Origin: Litomosoides sigmodontis | Taxonomy: Eukaryota; Nematoda; Chromadorea; Rhabditida; Onchocercidae | Direction: 5' to 3' | NCBI GenBank assembly: GCA_963070105.1 | Contig: OY718808.1 | Coordinates: 5,681,738-5,745,737 of the forward strand | Length of the DNA stretch: 64,000 nucleotides | Part shown: piece after piece, positions 35,688 to 49,300 of the stretch | Position numbering within the stretch: the stretch's first letter is position 1 | Layout of the letters: the number at the start of each line of letters is the position of its first letter | Notes under the pieces: generated by a model | What the model was told of the DNA's origin: nothing | Database searches by the model: none | What the model saw: the letters and a program-made list of their open reading frames with translations, nothing else | Made by a program: the position numbers and the translations under genes

Positions 35688-37933
35688 TCACTTCTTGAAC
35701 AGCATGTATGTTAAGCCGCCAAAACCAACGACACAACCGATAAGCAAAACCATTTGAAGCTTTCCTCTGCGTGGAATGTCCTTCCTGGTAACTCCACATT
35801 CTGCCTGTGATAGATGTAACTATCTACTTGTACATATATATTATAACCGAAAGGTGTTCAAAGCAAGTGTTTTAACGGAAATTTTAGATCAACACGTGCT
35901 ATCCGCATTGGCTAGCTAAATCTCAATTGAATAAATCCCAATTGAAGATCTCAGTCTGACACTGATCACAAACTTGGGTTGCTATGTTCAGCTGCTGATA
36001 ACAATGTCCATACAAATACATTTCAATGTAAGCAGAAGGTAATAACGTAAAAATTACATATAAAGTAAAGAATATTTGTTTCTTGGAAAAGGAAGTGTAA
36101 CTTTACCCGAACAGGGGGAAAATAATTTGACTCTGTAACACCGGAAATAACTCTGGCATTTACATCGACCTCCGGTAAGAGCGGCGACACTGGAGACTCC
36201 GTTCCTATCTCATTTTCAGATTCTGTTGACTTACAGTCTTTCTCTACTGCTGATATTAACATCTAAAAATACGTCGTTAAATTTCATTCACTTTTACATA
36301 TAAAAACTCGTTGAGTTATACGCATTAAAAGCCAATAACTTGAAGTGGCAAATTTTAGGAAGATGAAATATAGATATTCAAAGTTTACTGAAAAAAACCT
36401 ATCACTTCTACAACTAAATTTACCAACTAAACGACAAAAGAGCTTATTAAGAAATTGATAAGGGATGTAACCAACCTCTACGGATTTATCCGAATGGATT
36501 TCATCATTATTCTGCTGTGAGGTAGCTACTTGCAACTTATCTTCTGCTAATATTTTACATGGAATTATGATATCAATGGCAGAACACGAGAGCTGAGCAG
36601 TTAACCAGCAATCGGATGTCACTGTTACTGCAGATGTTTTTGGTTGCTCTTTAGAGGTTGAATCTAAATAGTGTCATTAAGTTAGAAAAAAATACGGGAA
36701 ATTTAGAAATCAAATTCAAACAGCAAATGCTGCCAGCATCAATAGAAAGAGTAGAATCATAAACTGTAAGTCAACGAAGTTATATAATTGTGAAGTGTAC
36801 AGTGTGATCAAATTTTAGCTTTCGATTTTCAGCCTCTCTACTTCATTTTTACAACACTGCTGCAAATTTAGCAGTAAAATAAAGCAAAACAAAAAATGCA
36901 CCTTCTTGATTTGCTTCAATATTTACAGACTGCATAAGAATTTCCTTCACTGCCTTGTTAGTCGTTAAATCCAAAGGCGTTTTTCCATTTTTCGCAGGAG
37001 ATTTTGGATCAAAACCGGCTTTAAGGAGAAGCTCAACAATATCCTGATGATTGCGTCGGGCTGCCCAATGAAGAGCGCCCCTAAAATAAAAATTATGTCC
37101 TTGTTAATAAAAATTAATGAAAAACTACAAGTGTAAAAAATCAATCACAAAGAAAAAATATCTATAAGTTCAAGTTAAAGGTCATGATCATGCATGGCTC
37201 TTTGAAATAAATAAGCGTCATACGATATTAAAAAAATGGAATTCAAATATCAGTAAAAAATATTAGTATAAAGCAAGAGATAAGCAAGATTAGTATAAAG
37301 CAAGACATAAAGAAACATCTTATTCCCTTCCTTCTACTGTTTTTCGCTGAAAAATACATTTTTATAAACTTTCATTAGCCGGCATTACAAATCCCTAAAA
37401 TTACACATGATTTTCACTAATTACTGGAAGAATTGTCGAAATAAATTACGGAAGCAGAGATGACTTATCAGCATGACCTGAAGTGAAAAGACTGGCACAA
37501 AAATGCCTAATGACACGCATGTAATTAGTGCACTACACAACATACACGTCAATAGTTGCTAAGGAACAAATACGGCTGAACCTCATGAATTCAGTGCGTT
37601 TTACAAAAATTTATTTTACAGTGACAGTTAAAAACGAGTTATAGTATTCTGCTTTCACAAAAATGTTCATTAAAAACTGACAAACATAAGTAGATATCAG
37701 GTCAAGGTAGTCTTCGAAAATGAGACAGCAAGTAAATAAATATATAAAGGTATTCATAAAATTGAGTTTTTGGTTATTACGATGTGAACAAAAACGTACC
37801 ATCCGTTACCATGATGCTTAAAACTCCTATCGACTTTCCCATTTTTCAGCATTGTCTTTGCTTGTTCCAAATCACCGAAACTACAAACTTCCAAAAAATC
37901 CATCTGAATGCGATTATTTTCAACCTCAGCCAT
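35688..37933 (-). CDS. Ankyrin-repeat protein with C-terminal transmembrane segment (ANKRD40-like repeats)
   Basis: Exons on the minus strand: 37933-37800, 37080-36902, 36663-36476, 36262-36107 and 35804-35688, all phase-consistent, giving about 257 residues. The N-terminal half has two to three ankyrin repeats (FLEVCSFGDLEQAKTML; NGWGALHWAARRNHQDIVEL; KNGKTPLDLTTNKAVKEIL), closest in feel to vertebrate ANKRD40. A polar, Ser/Glu-rich linker follows. The last exon encodes RRGKLQMVLLIGCVVGFGG and ends LFKK, a single membrane span with only a few residues after it. This topology suggests a tail-anchored protein facing the cytosol. Ankyrin repeats mediate protein binding; the partner is unknown. 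An acceptor-like TTTCCAG lies 41 bases before the ATG. The gene may be a nematode member of ANKRD40 or ANKRD46-like families, but I cannot decide between them. Confidence 0.85.
37263..37315. repeat. Two tandem copies of a 27-bp sequence
   Basis: TTAGTATAAAGCAAGA followed by ATAAGC-type sequence occurs twice in direct succession at 37263-37289 and 37290-37315 with small differences. It lies in the first intron of the ankyrin gene. Confidence 0.7.
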
Positions 37934-37973
37934 TCTTAACACCCACTTTCGTCTTACGCGAATAAATTGGACC

Positions 37974-37985
37974 ACTGGAAACGGA
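37974..37985 (-). promoter_or_regulatory. Probable trans-splice acceptor of the ankyrin gene
   Basis: On the minus strand GTTTCCAG ends at 37975, leaving a 5' UTR of 41 bases before the ATG at 37933. No upstream coding exon was found, so spliced-leader addition is likely. Confidence 0.4.
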
Positions 37986-38692
37986 TACGTAAAAGTGGTT
38001 GATGTAAAATTTCAGTGATATCAATGACATCATTATGGTACATTTCATTTAATAGAGGCTAACAGAATGAGACCGTATAGTTCGGCGTATAATCATGTGT
38101 ACAGTGATTAAATGCTTTTTAAACAATCGAATGCGTGCCCAAATGTCAACCTTAACTGTGATGTAAAAAATTCTTTCATAAAGAACTGATTTATTTGAAA
38201 TGAATTTTTAGTAATAAGGATTATAAAAGGCCACTCAATAGGAAATTAAATTAAAAGATAGGTAATTGTTAGAGCTCTTCTAATACCACAAACTGGGTAG
38301 ACAAAGTGGCAGACAACGTTACCGGAATGAAGACGTTACCGAATTTGCATTACCTATTTATACCGTAAAAACAAAAGAGCAAATGAAACAACTGACTTTG
38401 TCAATTTTTATCTGTCATTAAGGCAACACTAGGACATTAATGCAAAAAAATCTTCAATACTTTTTGTATGGCAAAATCTGCTCAAATTTGCATAAGAATA
38501 AAGAGCGTTATTACCTTAACGCAGCTGCTGGGAGATCAGAATATGCGATGCGTTTCACGCCATTCTTCTTTCCCGAACACTCGTCACCTCCGACTTTAGA
38601 CTATCAGTAAGACATTTATTTAACCTGAATTCGGAATATTCAGTTCCACTCGCTGTGTGACGATGTAAGACAGTTGAATCAGCCGTTTCTTT

Positions 38693-39178
38693 ATGCGATA
38701 TTCACATTTCAATCCTAATACATCTTACTCTAAAAAATCAAAGAATCACAGATCTGTTCTGTCATCATTATTACCATTTAAAAATGGACAAATACTGGAA
38801 TATCTGAAAGAAGCGACAACTGCTCCATTCGTCACATCCAAAACAGTACTAATTGACAATCATCAGCAGTCTCTAACAATCCCAAACGAACTTTCAAGTC
38901 GCCAACAAGAGCACATTTCACTCTCAACTTTCATTCTAAAGTTTCAAAACGCTTCGTACTTGAAATCCATTTTCGACTTATTTGCCAGTAGAAAAAAGGA
39001 AGAAAGTCTGAGATGTCACCGACGTTCTCAAATATCCGTCGAGGGGGACTGGTACAAATCGCAACGAATTGAAGCACTTTCCGTCAAGCAGGTAGAATGG
39101 ATGATGCAAACAGCAACTAACGTCGTAGCAAGCGTGCGTGAACGCTTCATATTCTGGGGGAGAAAAAAACGCATTTGA
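38693..39178 (+). CDS. Hypothetical protein of 161 residues
   Basis: A single uninterrupted frame from ATG (38693) to TGA, long for intergenic DNA in this AT-rich window. The product is basic and Ser/Lys-rich, begins MRYSHFNPNTSYSKKSKNHR and ends ERFIFWGRKKRI. It has no signal peptide, clear membrane span or motif I recognise. Its start is about 760 bases from the divergently transcribed ankyrin gene. It could be a lineage-specific single-exon gene, an exon of a longer gene, or chance. Confidence 0.4.
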   Translation: MRYSHFNPNTSYSKKSKNHRSVLSSLLPFKNGQILEYLKEATTAPFVTSKTVLIDNHQQSLTIPNELSSRQQEHISLSTFILKFQNASYLKSIFDLFASRKKEESLRCHRRSQISVEGDWYKSQRIEALSVKQVEWMMQTATNVVASVRERFIFWGRKKRI

Positions 39179-40314
39179 TTGCGCTAACTGACAATCGACG
39201 TTAGTAACGTCGTCGCTCAACGACATTCGGTTAGTCAGAGAAATTGGCAAAAAGCCAGGAGCGCTAGCTTGGCAATAAAATGTGTTGTGAGTGATGCCGT
39301 TTCTTCAGAGCGCGATATTTGAGGGCGGTTTTGCATCTTGGAATGGTGCCCGAGATGTCGCGGTGAATGATTGTGGCAATGTGGAGAGAAGGAGGAGAAA
39401 AAGAAGGAAAAAGACTGGAAGTTAGACTTTCTTGGCAAGATGAATGCGACTGATTCCTACTGCCCATTAGTAATGTGTTTCCAATCCAAATTTGTCGCAT
39501 TGATATGTGGACGGACATAAAGAACTCATTTTATTGAAAATATTGCCAGGTCATGTAAAATATAATCCTACCTGACACGTGTCTTCCTGCTTCCTCTTTC
39601 GCATTACACTTATACGTATCACGCATGTCTGTGAAAATAAATTTCTCACATGTAGGGCGTATGCAAAGACTAGAGAAGTAAGCATAAAAGTTAAAGGTCA
39701 CTCCAAGGTCTAACGAAGTTCTGCAATGTGTCCTTATGCTTTCACTTCACGTCTAGCACACCGAACTGACTTTAAACTTGCATGATTTCTGTAGTAAAAA
39801 AGGATTCGGCAGATTGAAAGTACTATGACAAATTGAGAGTTGGTGAGTGCTGCCCTGCCGGTTACTGGTCACGTCACACAGTATTTGCTTGGGATGACTA
39901 CAGAGAGGCGATAGTGATGAATTCCTTGATTCAGCAAGCAATGAGAGGCAAATGACACTGTACGTTGATTCGATGGAGTTGCAGATGTGGCAATCTGTTC
40001 CAAAAATGATCATTAAACTTTTTAAATTCAGATATAAGTGCCGATCAACTAATTACTATCAGAAATTAAGATATCGTCATTTGAAAGTAACTGCTAGCTT
40101 CTGTGACTAAACAATCAATCGAGCTGATGATCACTATCCCTTCGCTGAAAGTTTATATAAAATGTAAAGTAAACCATGATGATGATATCAGGTTTATAAG
40201 AGCAGTCACCGTACGTGCTGCTCATTCTCTTTCCCTCATATTTTCTATCCTATGCTTGTGCGATCTCAACGTCGCTCACTTAAGAATTCAGTACTTATTG
40301 GTTAAATAGTAGTA
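39179..40314. other. Intergenic, upstream of the cubilin-like gene
   Basis: About 1.1 kb without a supported gene. Short open frames on both strands show no domain. It presumably contains the promoter of the cubilin-like gene; an acceptor-like GAATTCAG near 40290 lies about 25 bases before its ATG. Confidence 0.5.
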
Positions 40315-43300
40315 ATGAAGGTGATGTGGAGGTGGTCATGGCTCGAACTACTGCTATCGGTTGCCCTGTTTCATTCCTCATGCTCATCCGATTCTGACAA
40401 CAAAATAAATCTATTCGATGAAAATGATTCAAGGTAATATATTTCACTGTAATATAGGTGACAGCGAAGTGGTACATAAGTTGAAATTTAACATTGAAAA
40501 ATGAAAATGGTGAATTCAGATGAACGTCCATTTGCATGAAATTGTTTCCAGATCCCGTCTTGTGATGCTTGATGGCAGTATGTATTTTCATGCTGCACGA
40601 GAGAAAAACATATCTTTTGTAGCGGGTACCGGCGGTTCAATTTATTTTGGAGATAAAAATCTTAAGTTGCTACCAGAACTGGTATGTTTCTTACTTAACA
40701 ACTCATTTCCCACATTCTTCAGATTAAATTTCAATTTTATTCAGATAATTCGAGTCCCTTGAATAATCAGAAATAAGTGGTGAAATTGGAAGTTTCAGTC
40801 TCTAGCTCATGCGTTTAATTTCAGACCGAATTTGAAACCGTGAAGGAGGAAGTGGATAAAACTAAGGTTTATTGTTTTTACTAATACCTCATCTAAACGC
40901 AGTATGTTTTCATATTCATCAGTAATTCGGATTACTTTATTCGTTTAGGGTCATGTTCGTCAACTTGTAAAGATGGCTAACTTGTTCAAGCAACAAATTA
41001 AATTAAAAAGTGGCGATGTTGCAGCTTTGAACAGAAAAGTTAGTTAATAATTTGAACTTTAAATCCTTGGTTATAACATTTCATTATTATTTTAGAGAAT
41101 TTCAGGTTCTCTAACTGGATAGTAAATGATCATTTAAATATGCACATCTCATTTATTATTCAAAACATGACGAATCACTTGTGTATACACATTGATATTA
41201 ATTAATGTTCTAATACATAACTGACCTTTCACCACAATACAACAAAATCTTAACAGATTGCTTAACAAAATGTTTGCCACAACACAAATTCTATTTCAAT
41301 TTGAGAAGGGAAAGGAGAGAGAAACCAGCATAGTAAAAGGTGAAAAGGTGACTGGAAAAAATTGAGTGAAAAAAGTAGGAATGAGTAATCTTAAAAGGGA
41401 ATGTTTTTCCACCACTACATGAGGGGTTCATGCTAAGAGACACTAAGGTAAACTACTTGAATAAAATTCTGAACTACATAAGAAACCGTACCAAAGTATA
41501 ATACTACACGTTACCATACATAATACATTTGTTTGAAATATGCAGAATAATTATTAACAAAATCGTATAACGGAGTTCTTGAGCTTACTTTATCACGAAA
41601 TTTCATTCATGTTACTTACTTGTATTAGTATCATAACTTCAAAATTTAAGTGAATATTTTTCGAGACCACTTATTCTTCTAGATTTCTGAACGCAGTCTG
41701 CATTTGTTCCAGTAAGTCATCATAATCTTTTTTAATTTTCTGTTCACCATCTTTGACTGGATCTTTGAACTTCATAGATGATAGCTCGTACATAATATCA
41801 CCCATATGATCACGGATTATTGCCCAGGTAATTTTATTTTCGGCCTGTGCTGTTGACTCCACAGCGTGCTTTGCCATATCGTAGAAAGCAATCATGTTTT
41901 TCAACATTCCCACAGTTTTGTAGAATGGACAGAATCGATCGTAGGGTGTATAACCGTTCTGTTGTAAGAAGTCATCCTTGATCAGCTTAGCCACTTCTAA
42001 AGTGATCTTATCCGACTCAGCCAGTGAAGCTTTACCCACCAACTGTACAATTTCGGACAAGTCTTCTTCTTCCTGAAGAATTTCCTTGCATGTTGTACGT
42101 AGGGCAACAAACTCTGGGAAATTTTTGTCATAATATTCATCCAATGCTCTCATATATTTGCTATAAGATATTAGCCAATTAATTGACGGAAAATGTTTAC
42201 GTTGCGCCAACTTTTTATCTAGACCCCAAAACACCTGAACAATACCAAGAGTAGCTGAAGTGACCGGATCAGCAAAATCACCACCAGGTGGTGAAACAGC
42301 ACCCACGATAGTGACTGACCCTTCGCGTTCTGGACTTCCAAGGCATTTCACTTTACCTGCTCGTTCATAGAACGATGCCAAACGAGCAGCAAGATATGCT
42401 GGGTAACCAGAATCGGCAGGCATTTCACCCAAACGACCCGAAATTTCACGAAGAGCTTCGGCCCATCGTGATGTAGAGTCAGCCATCATTGAGACATTCA
42501 GACCCATATCACGGAAATATTCCGCTAGTGTAATGCCGGTATAAATTGATGCTTCACGTGCAGCTACAGGCATGTTTGACGTATTAGCGACCAAAGTTGT
42601 ACGCTTCATGATTGATGTAGTGACGCCGTTGACTTCCATAGTCAGTTCTGGAAAGTCACGCAGTACTTCAGACATTTCATTACCTCGTTCACCGCATCCC
42701 ACATAAACAATGGCATCAGAATTGGAGAACTTGGATAGTGATTGCGAAATAACAGTCTTCCCACAACCGAATGCTCCTGGAACAGCTGTGGTACCACCTT
42801 GAACACAAGGAAATAATGCATCCAGAACGCGCTGCCCACACAATAGGGGGAAATTAGCTGCCAATTTTTCAGCACACGGACGTGGTTGACGCACAGGCCA
42901 GATTTGAAGCATTGTGAATTTCGATTTCTCTCCAGCAAATTCAGTTTCCAGCACTGTGTCGGTAACGTGATATTCACCGGCTGCTGCTATATACGTAATT
43001 GTGCCACATGCTGTTGGTGGAAGCATTATTCGATGGTTGATTAGAATATTTTCACGTACAAAACCAATGGTATCGCCACCCGTAATGTGATCACCAACAG
43101 TAAGCTTACTATTCGGTTCAAACTCCCAAACTGCATCACGTGAAAGGATGCTAACGTTAACACCTTTGGGGATATAAATGGACTGGGTTAGGTCCAAAAT
43201 GTCTTTCAAGGGTCGTTGTATACCGTCGAAAATGGAACCCATAATGCCGGGACCTAGTTCTACTGACAGCGGTTTGCCGGTTCGAAGTACAGGGTCACCT

Positions 43301-46300
43301 ATTGCCACTGCTGATGTATCTTCGTAAACTTGAATCGTAGCATAGTCGTTTTCCAAACGAATAATTTCACCAACTAGTTCGGAATGTCCAACGCGTACCA
43401 ACTCGTACATTGCTGATCCGGCCATTTTCTCGGCTGTTACAACAGGTCCAGAAACGCCATAAACAAAGCCATAGGAACTCTCTTTAGCATCTTCCATTAA
43501 ATTAATAGTCGGCGGCATTTTACCTCTTGTATTTTCTGGAATATACAAAGAGTTTAAGCCGAAAATCATTTTAAGCAAGTGTTTTATAACATATCCCGTA
43601 CACGTAACTGATAGAGGATAGATTAGTCATGCTTAAGAACTTATAACTGTCCGAGTTTTCAGTGCAAATACAAATCACTCCATAACGAGTAATATTCCAA
43701 AAATCTTCGATAGTGCTAATTACCCTATAACAGAAATAAATGATTGCATTCCTAACTGAATGAAATAAGAGCAGCTTATTGATGAGAATTCATAAACAGA
43801 AGCAGCGCATTCAAATCAACAATGATTAGTCAGTTGCCTTCTCTCGTAATATGCTGAATTACAGCAGACTGCCTGATGTTTACAGAGTTTGTGTTCCTAT
43901 TACAGTAACTTTCCAAACAATCATTACTATTTACTTCACAAACTGCAAATTTTGCTCTCTAAGTTATGGTACAAATTTTCATCAATATATGCATGTGAAG
44001 AGGTATATTAATAATGAAGTTTTAATTTAGTAGCCTAAGAGCAAGTGTTAACGGATTACGCTAAATGTTAAATTAGGGAGTTCTCGATAGAGGAGAGTTG
44101 AACTTCCCAAGTTCAAGGCAATTTCAGTGCTACGGACGATTATGAAGTAATCTGGTATAAGCGGATGCTTGCAGAAGTTCAGCTTAAAAATATAATTATC
44201 ATTCCAATCATATCGCTAGAGCTATTCTTACTCGCAGATCAAACGAAATACAAAAGGAACAGTTAAATGATAGATAATAGGAGAGAAAGTGAGAAGCGGT
44301 GAATGAGACAACGCTAGGCTGCCGTGAAAAGTGTCACCAAATCAATGGTGACAACTATGCCACCACACCACACGACTCATTGTTCTGTGCTCCTTTGTCA
44401 ATCGTCCCAGGACTCACCCTCAAATGTTGTAGCTGTAAAGTATTTGAAATTTTTGAAGTAAGCGATAATACTGCTCGAAATGTGCGCGGAGATTGATACT
44501 TATAGCAATAAAAAGATTGAAGGAAAAATTGCTGATGGGATTCAAAGGGATTAGACTATATCGATTAAGACATTTTCGTAATACGTTCAAAGCACCCACT
44601 AAAAGAAGGAGAAAAAATTTCACGTCTGAGGAAGTGATATCAAGGAAACAAAATTGAGAGAAAGTGTTGGAGGTGAAATAAATCCTAGCTGAATTGGTAA
44701 ATAGGTGGAGACACTTATTAAAACACTTATTAAAAGATCGGTCTGGGAAATGGAATTGAATATATTACCTCCTGATAATACCAAAAAAAGTGGAATTTGA
44801 TTGACTGCATTCCGACAATTTTTAATGTTTAGATCGCAGATATCATAAAACGCCTGGAACAAGTGGAATCAAAAAAAAAAGACGGCAGCGGACGGAAATT
44901 TCGAAATTTGCTAAATTCCTTGAAGTCCCACATAACGATGTTGGATAATAGTCTGAAAACGGATGAGTGTGCTGACAATCCGTGCATGAATGGCGCAACA
45001 TGCATCGATTTGTACAACAAATTTATGTGTATCTGTCCATCACATTTTGAGGTATTCCTATAATTCGTGCTTGATATCGAATCATTTACCGATCGTACAT
45101 CTTACGGTAAGTTAACTATCCTCCACAAAATACTGGTGCTTGAGGATAGGGAAGTTTTTACCTTGAAAGTGTAGTGGATACTTTGAAGTGTAAAAGATCT
45201 CTAAAATTGAATGTAAACTACTCGGCAGTGGTGAGATATTCAGGGTGAAACATGCGAGAACCGTATAGACGAGTGCAGTCTTTATCAAGGAACACCGGTC
45301 GGATGTCAGAATAACGCATCCTGCATCCTGAAAAGAGATGGATTTCAGTGAGTCTTCCGGCAAATTGCAAATTCCAGGCAAAGTGATTGAAATACGCCTT
45401 CTCAACTTAATCTTACGAAGAGTTTCTGCGAATTTTCTACGATAATATTGTGATTGTGAGTTCTGCCGGTGCAGGACATTTCAGCGCGGTATACTTAACA
45501 GGAACGATTATGCCAAGCATCGAAAGCATGTTTTGATTTTAATTCATTTGCTTAACAGATTTTATTTTGATGCGATTTTTTAAGCTGTCTATGTCAGCAA
45601 GGCTTCCATGGAACTTTATGTCAGTTGCGAGCAACAGCATGTGAATTTTCATTGGATTTATGTGGCTCCGCAGGACATTGCATACCAACTCAGCCGGATC
45701 CGGAATCCAGTGAAGTGCGTAACTACGTAATTCATACATTTCAAAATTAGGACTTTTATTAGTTGAAACAGATAGGATAATGAAGAGGTTAGAAAATTAA
45801 AAAAAGGGAAATAAAGAGGCTAGAAATTTACGAAATTTTCGAAATTTTACTCTTCAACTCTCAAAAAAGATGCATTTTTTGTCTGTTTCAGCCTGGTTAT
45901 CGTTGTCTCTGTGAGTGGGGCTATCGCTCCTCCTCTGACAAGAAAAATCCGGTTTGTGAGGATGTAGATGAGTGTGAGTCGAATCCATGTTACCCCGGAA
46001 CAGCTTGTATCAATTTGCCCGGTTCTTTTAAATGCGCTGGCTGCCCACCGGGAATGACTGGTAATGAATTTACCAGTCCTAAATGCTTATATCGAAGAAT
46101 AAGGGTTCATCATCCTCCTTATACTTACATTTTCATCCAGTTACTTACGTCAATTTCAAAATGAAACAAAATGATATCCTTCAAGGTCTTTGATAGGACA
46201 TGTTCGGTATGGAAATCCATCGACTGTAATGAAGTTTGGGTGAGAAAAAATACGATATCACTGTATATTGGAAACAATAGCTGTAATAATGAGCATTAGC

Positions 46301-49300
46301 AGTGAAAATGAATAATAATTAGGCAATGGAATGATTTGTTTGGATATTGATGAATGCGCAAGTGAGAATCTGGAAACTTGTTCTAAGAATCCGCCAGTGG
46401 AATGCATCAATACTATTGGCTCTTATGAATGTGCTCCGTGTCCTCCCGGTCGGTTGTTTCTGTACTTTTGTTAGATGAACTATTGATAGTGATAGGTTCA
46501 TATAATTTGACGTGAAAATTCTGTGATCACATATGGACAACATTGTGTTACTGTGTAGGTTATACGGGTAATGGTCACATTTGTAAGAAGCAGAGCGCAT
46601 GTGAGCTGTCCCCTTGTCATCGGAAGGCTAAATGTTACGATATGGGCATGAGCTCACTGAACGAGGAAGTTTTTCGATGTGAATGTCCGGCCGGAATGAT
46701 CGGTGATGGGATCGGTTCTGAAGGCTGCTATCATTCGAATGTAACACTTTGTCGTGCGGACACATGCTATAATCAAGGAACATGTCAGGTTCAAATATTC
46801 ACAGTCCTAAAATTAAGCTAAAGTGCAAAAAAATATGGTCGTTTATTTCTTAAAAAGCTTTCTCAATAATCAGAAATATTTCTTGGTAAATTTGCAAGAC
46901 TCATAGAGATGAAGTTTTATTTGAGATAATCTCGGACGAAGAATACAAATGTCACTGTAAATGGGGTTACGTTGGTAAGCGTTGTGAAGTTGCCAGTGCT
47001 TGTCTAAGAAATGTGTGTCGCGGTCGTGGTGAATGTGTGATCAAGCAGGATGGCTCATCAGAATGCATGTGCTTGAAGGGTTATTATGGTCCAACATGCG
47101 AGTATGAGGAAGATGGTTCGTTTCTTGGCATTGTTCAATTCATTCTTTTCAATTTAGAACTTCACTTATCTCTTCAGATTTAATGTTTCAGGTTGTGGTG
47201 GTCACATAACAAATGCAACAGGTGTAATCAAATATCCAGACTGGACATGGTATCATTTTGGTCGCAATAAAGCATGTGAATGGATCATTACGGTTAATGA
47301 ACCCAATAAAGTATGTTTTCTTATAGAAAGCAATATTTTGCATCCGATAGATTAAAACTTTTATGCCTTTGCATTAAAACTTTTTGAAAAATTATGTATT
47401 TAGCAATTTATGGCATTGTTCAAACTATAGACAATGGTTATAATCGCTGTCTAAATGACTTTTAAAATACTAAAATGAAACAAATATATTCTTGAAGGTG
47501 ATCGAGGTAAACTTTACAAGTTTTCACTTACCAACTAGACTAGCAACATGTGCTATGGCTGATTCAAATGTTACCCTACGTGATGGCGACCATGCAAATA
47601 GTCCACTAGTAGGCGTATTTTGTGGTCCAAGAGGATCTACCATGGTGAGTTGTTTGCTGCTTATCTTTTTATCCTTGAATTTTAATTTTATGTTTTTTTC
47701 TTCTGTCTTATTTCTCATCTTTTTTATACTATCTACTGCTTTTTAAGGTTCCAGTTTCTCGTCCAATTTATTTTTCATCAAACAAGGCATACATTGCGTT
47801 TGTTTCTGGTAAAAGCAGTATTGGAATTGGCAACTTTGCACTGCAATGGAGGACCGTTGAAAAAAGTTAATTAGTTTGCATTACTATATTATAGCAGTCT
47901 ATTTTATTTCTCAGACTTCAGTTCTGTGAGATTTCATTTACAAAAGTTTTGAAGAATGTGGTGAGCGCATCTACAGCGATGATGGACAAATATCGCTGTA
48001 CGGTTATGAGAGAGATGAAGTTTGCCAGTGGCATGTTTCTGTCGATCCAAAAATGCATATTGAAATTACCGTGGAACCAATGAAACTTGCTTCAGATGAT
48101 ACTCGAAATTGTTCAGTGAACTCGCTAGAGGTAACTTACCGTTTCTTCTATTATCTCCTGTATTTTACAATTTGCTAAAATCTCCATTTTCAATAAAATT
48201 TAAACTGGTTGAAATTTAGCTCTTTGATGGCCTGGAAATTGACGAAACGGAACGTATTCTACACCTATGCAATAGTGAGTCTACACGAACTTTGGTGCGT
48301 ACGACACTACCATACTTCACTGTTTACTTCAAGAGCAATTACCCTACTGATTTCCCAGAACATTGTGAGCCTTTGAGCATTGTGCTAATCATTATCCATT
48401 CTTTAGAAGTTCATTAATCAATTTTTGAAAGTAATTTACAACAAGAGTTTCTTTTTCAGGTGATGGCGATTCGCTGTGCACTCGTGGTTTTACTATACGT
48501 TTCAAAACTATTAAACGTATATCTATTTATGAGACAATTTGTTCCATTTCTCACCCAAATGTCTTTCTTAAGATGAAAAAGAAAAATTAAAAATATTTTC
48601 AGTTGATAAAGATTGTGGTGGTACAATTTTACCGGATGCTGATGGCTCCTTCGAAGGTTATATTCAATCACCAAATTATGGTTTCAATTATTTCCCAAAT
48701 TTGGATTGTTTATGGCTACTTGACGCTTCTTCTATCGCTAATGTAAATTCAATAAGTATTTTAATCAATATAATCTGATTTGAGAAAAATGTTTAGAAGT
48801 GCCAAGTAGATGTTCATTTTTTAGGGTTACGATGAGAGAGTGATAAAAGCAGAAATCATTGATTTGGATGTGCCTTCAGCTCCTCCAAGATTTATAAAAG
48901 GTGAATTCAACTTGACATGTGTATACAGCACTATTTTGTATTTTGGTCAAATTGCAACTTGAATCAACTAATTCCAGAAACGTCTCGTTTTCGTTTTTCG
49001 CTTCTGGAAGCAAACGGTCCATCCCAGCGCTTGCTAAATCTCATAAGACCATGTCGCTTTGATTACATTACGGTAAGCGTTCTAAGCTGCCCTTAATGAT
49101 TCGTTGCTTTTTTATCATTTAACAGCAGTTTGGACTTTTGATATATGTCAGCCTAGCCTCTAATGAAATGTCTCCCCTCTACAATTTTTCTGAGGATAGC
49201 ATGCATTAGTAAGTTAAGGTGTTAGTGCAAAATTAACTGTGCTATTAATCGAACTTTGAGACTCAAAGTCACTAGTGAAAGCATCCATGCCCTAACGGTA

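Larger units (their letters stand above)
41039..44832 (+). other. Large cubilin intron hosting V-ATPase A
   Basis: The donor follows AACAGAAAA at 41038 and the acceptor ATGTTTAG ends at 44832, both in phase 0. Apart from the V-ATPase A gene on the minus strand, 43537-44832 and 41039-41670 show no supported coding sequence. Confidence 0.75.

Noticed and set aside
42642..42977. A 111-codon frame on the minus strand inside V-ATPase A
   Set aside because: It is another frame of the same strand within a fully conserved enzyme gene and shows no domain.
43519..43578. Upstream ATG adding 20 residues to V-ATPase A
   Set aside because: The extra residues do not match the family N-terminus and an acceptor site at 43536 would remove most of them.
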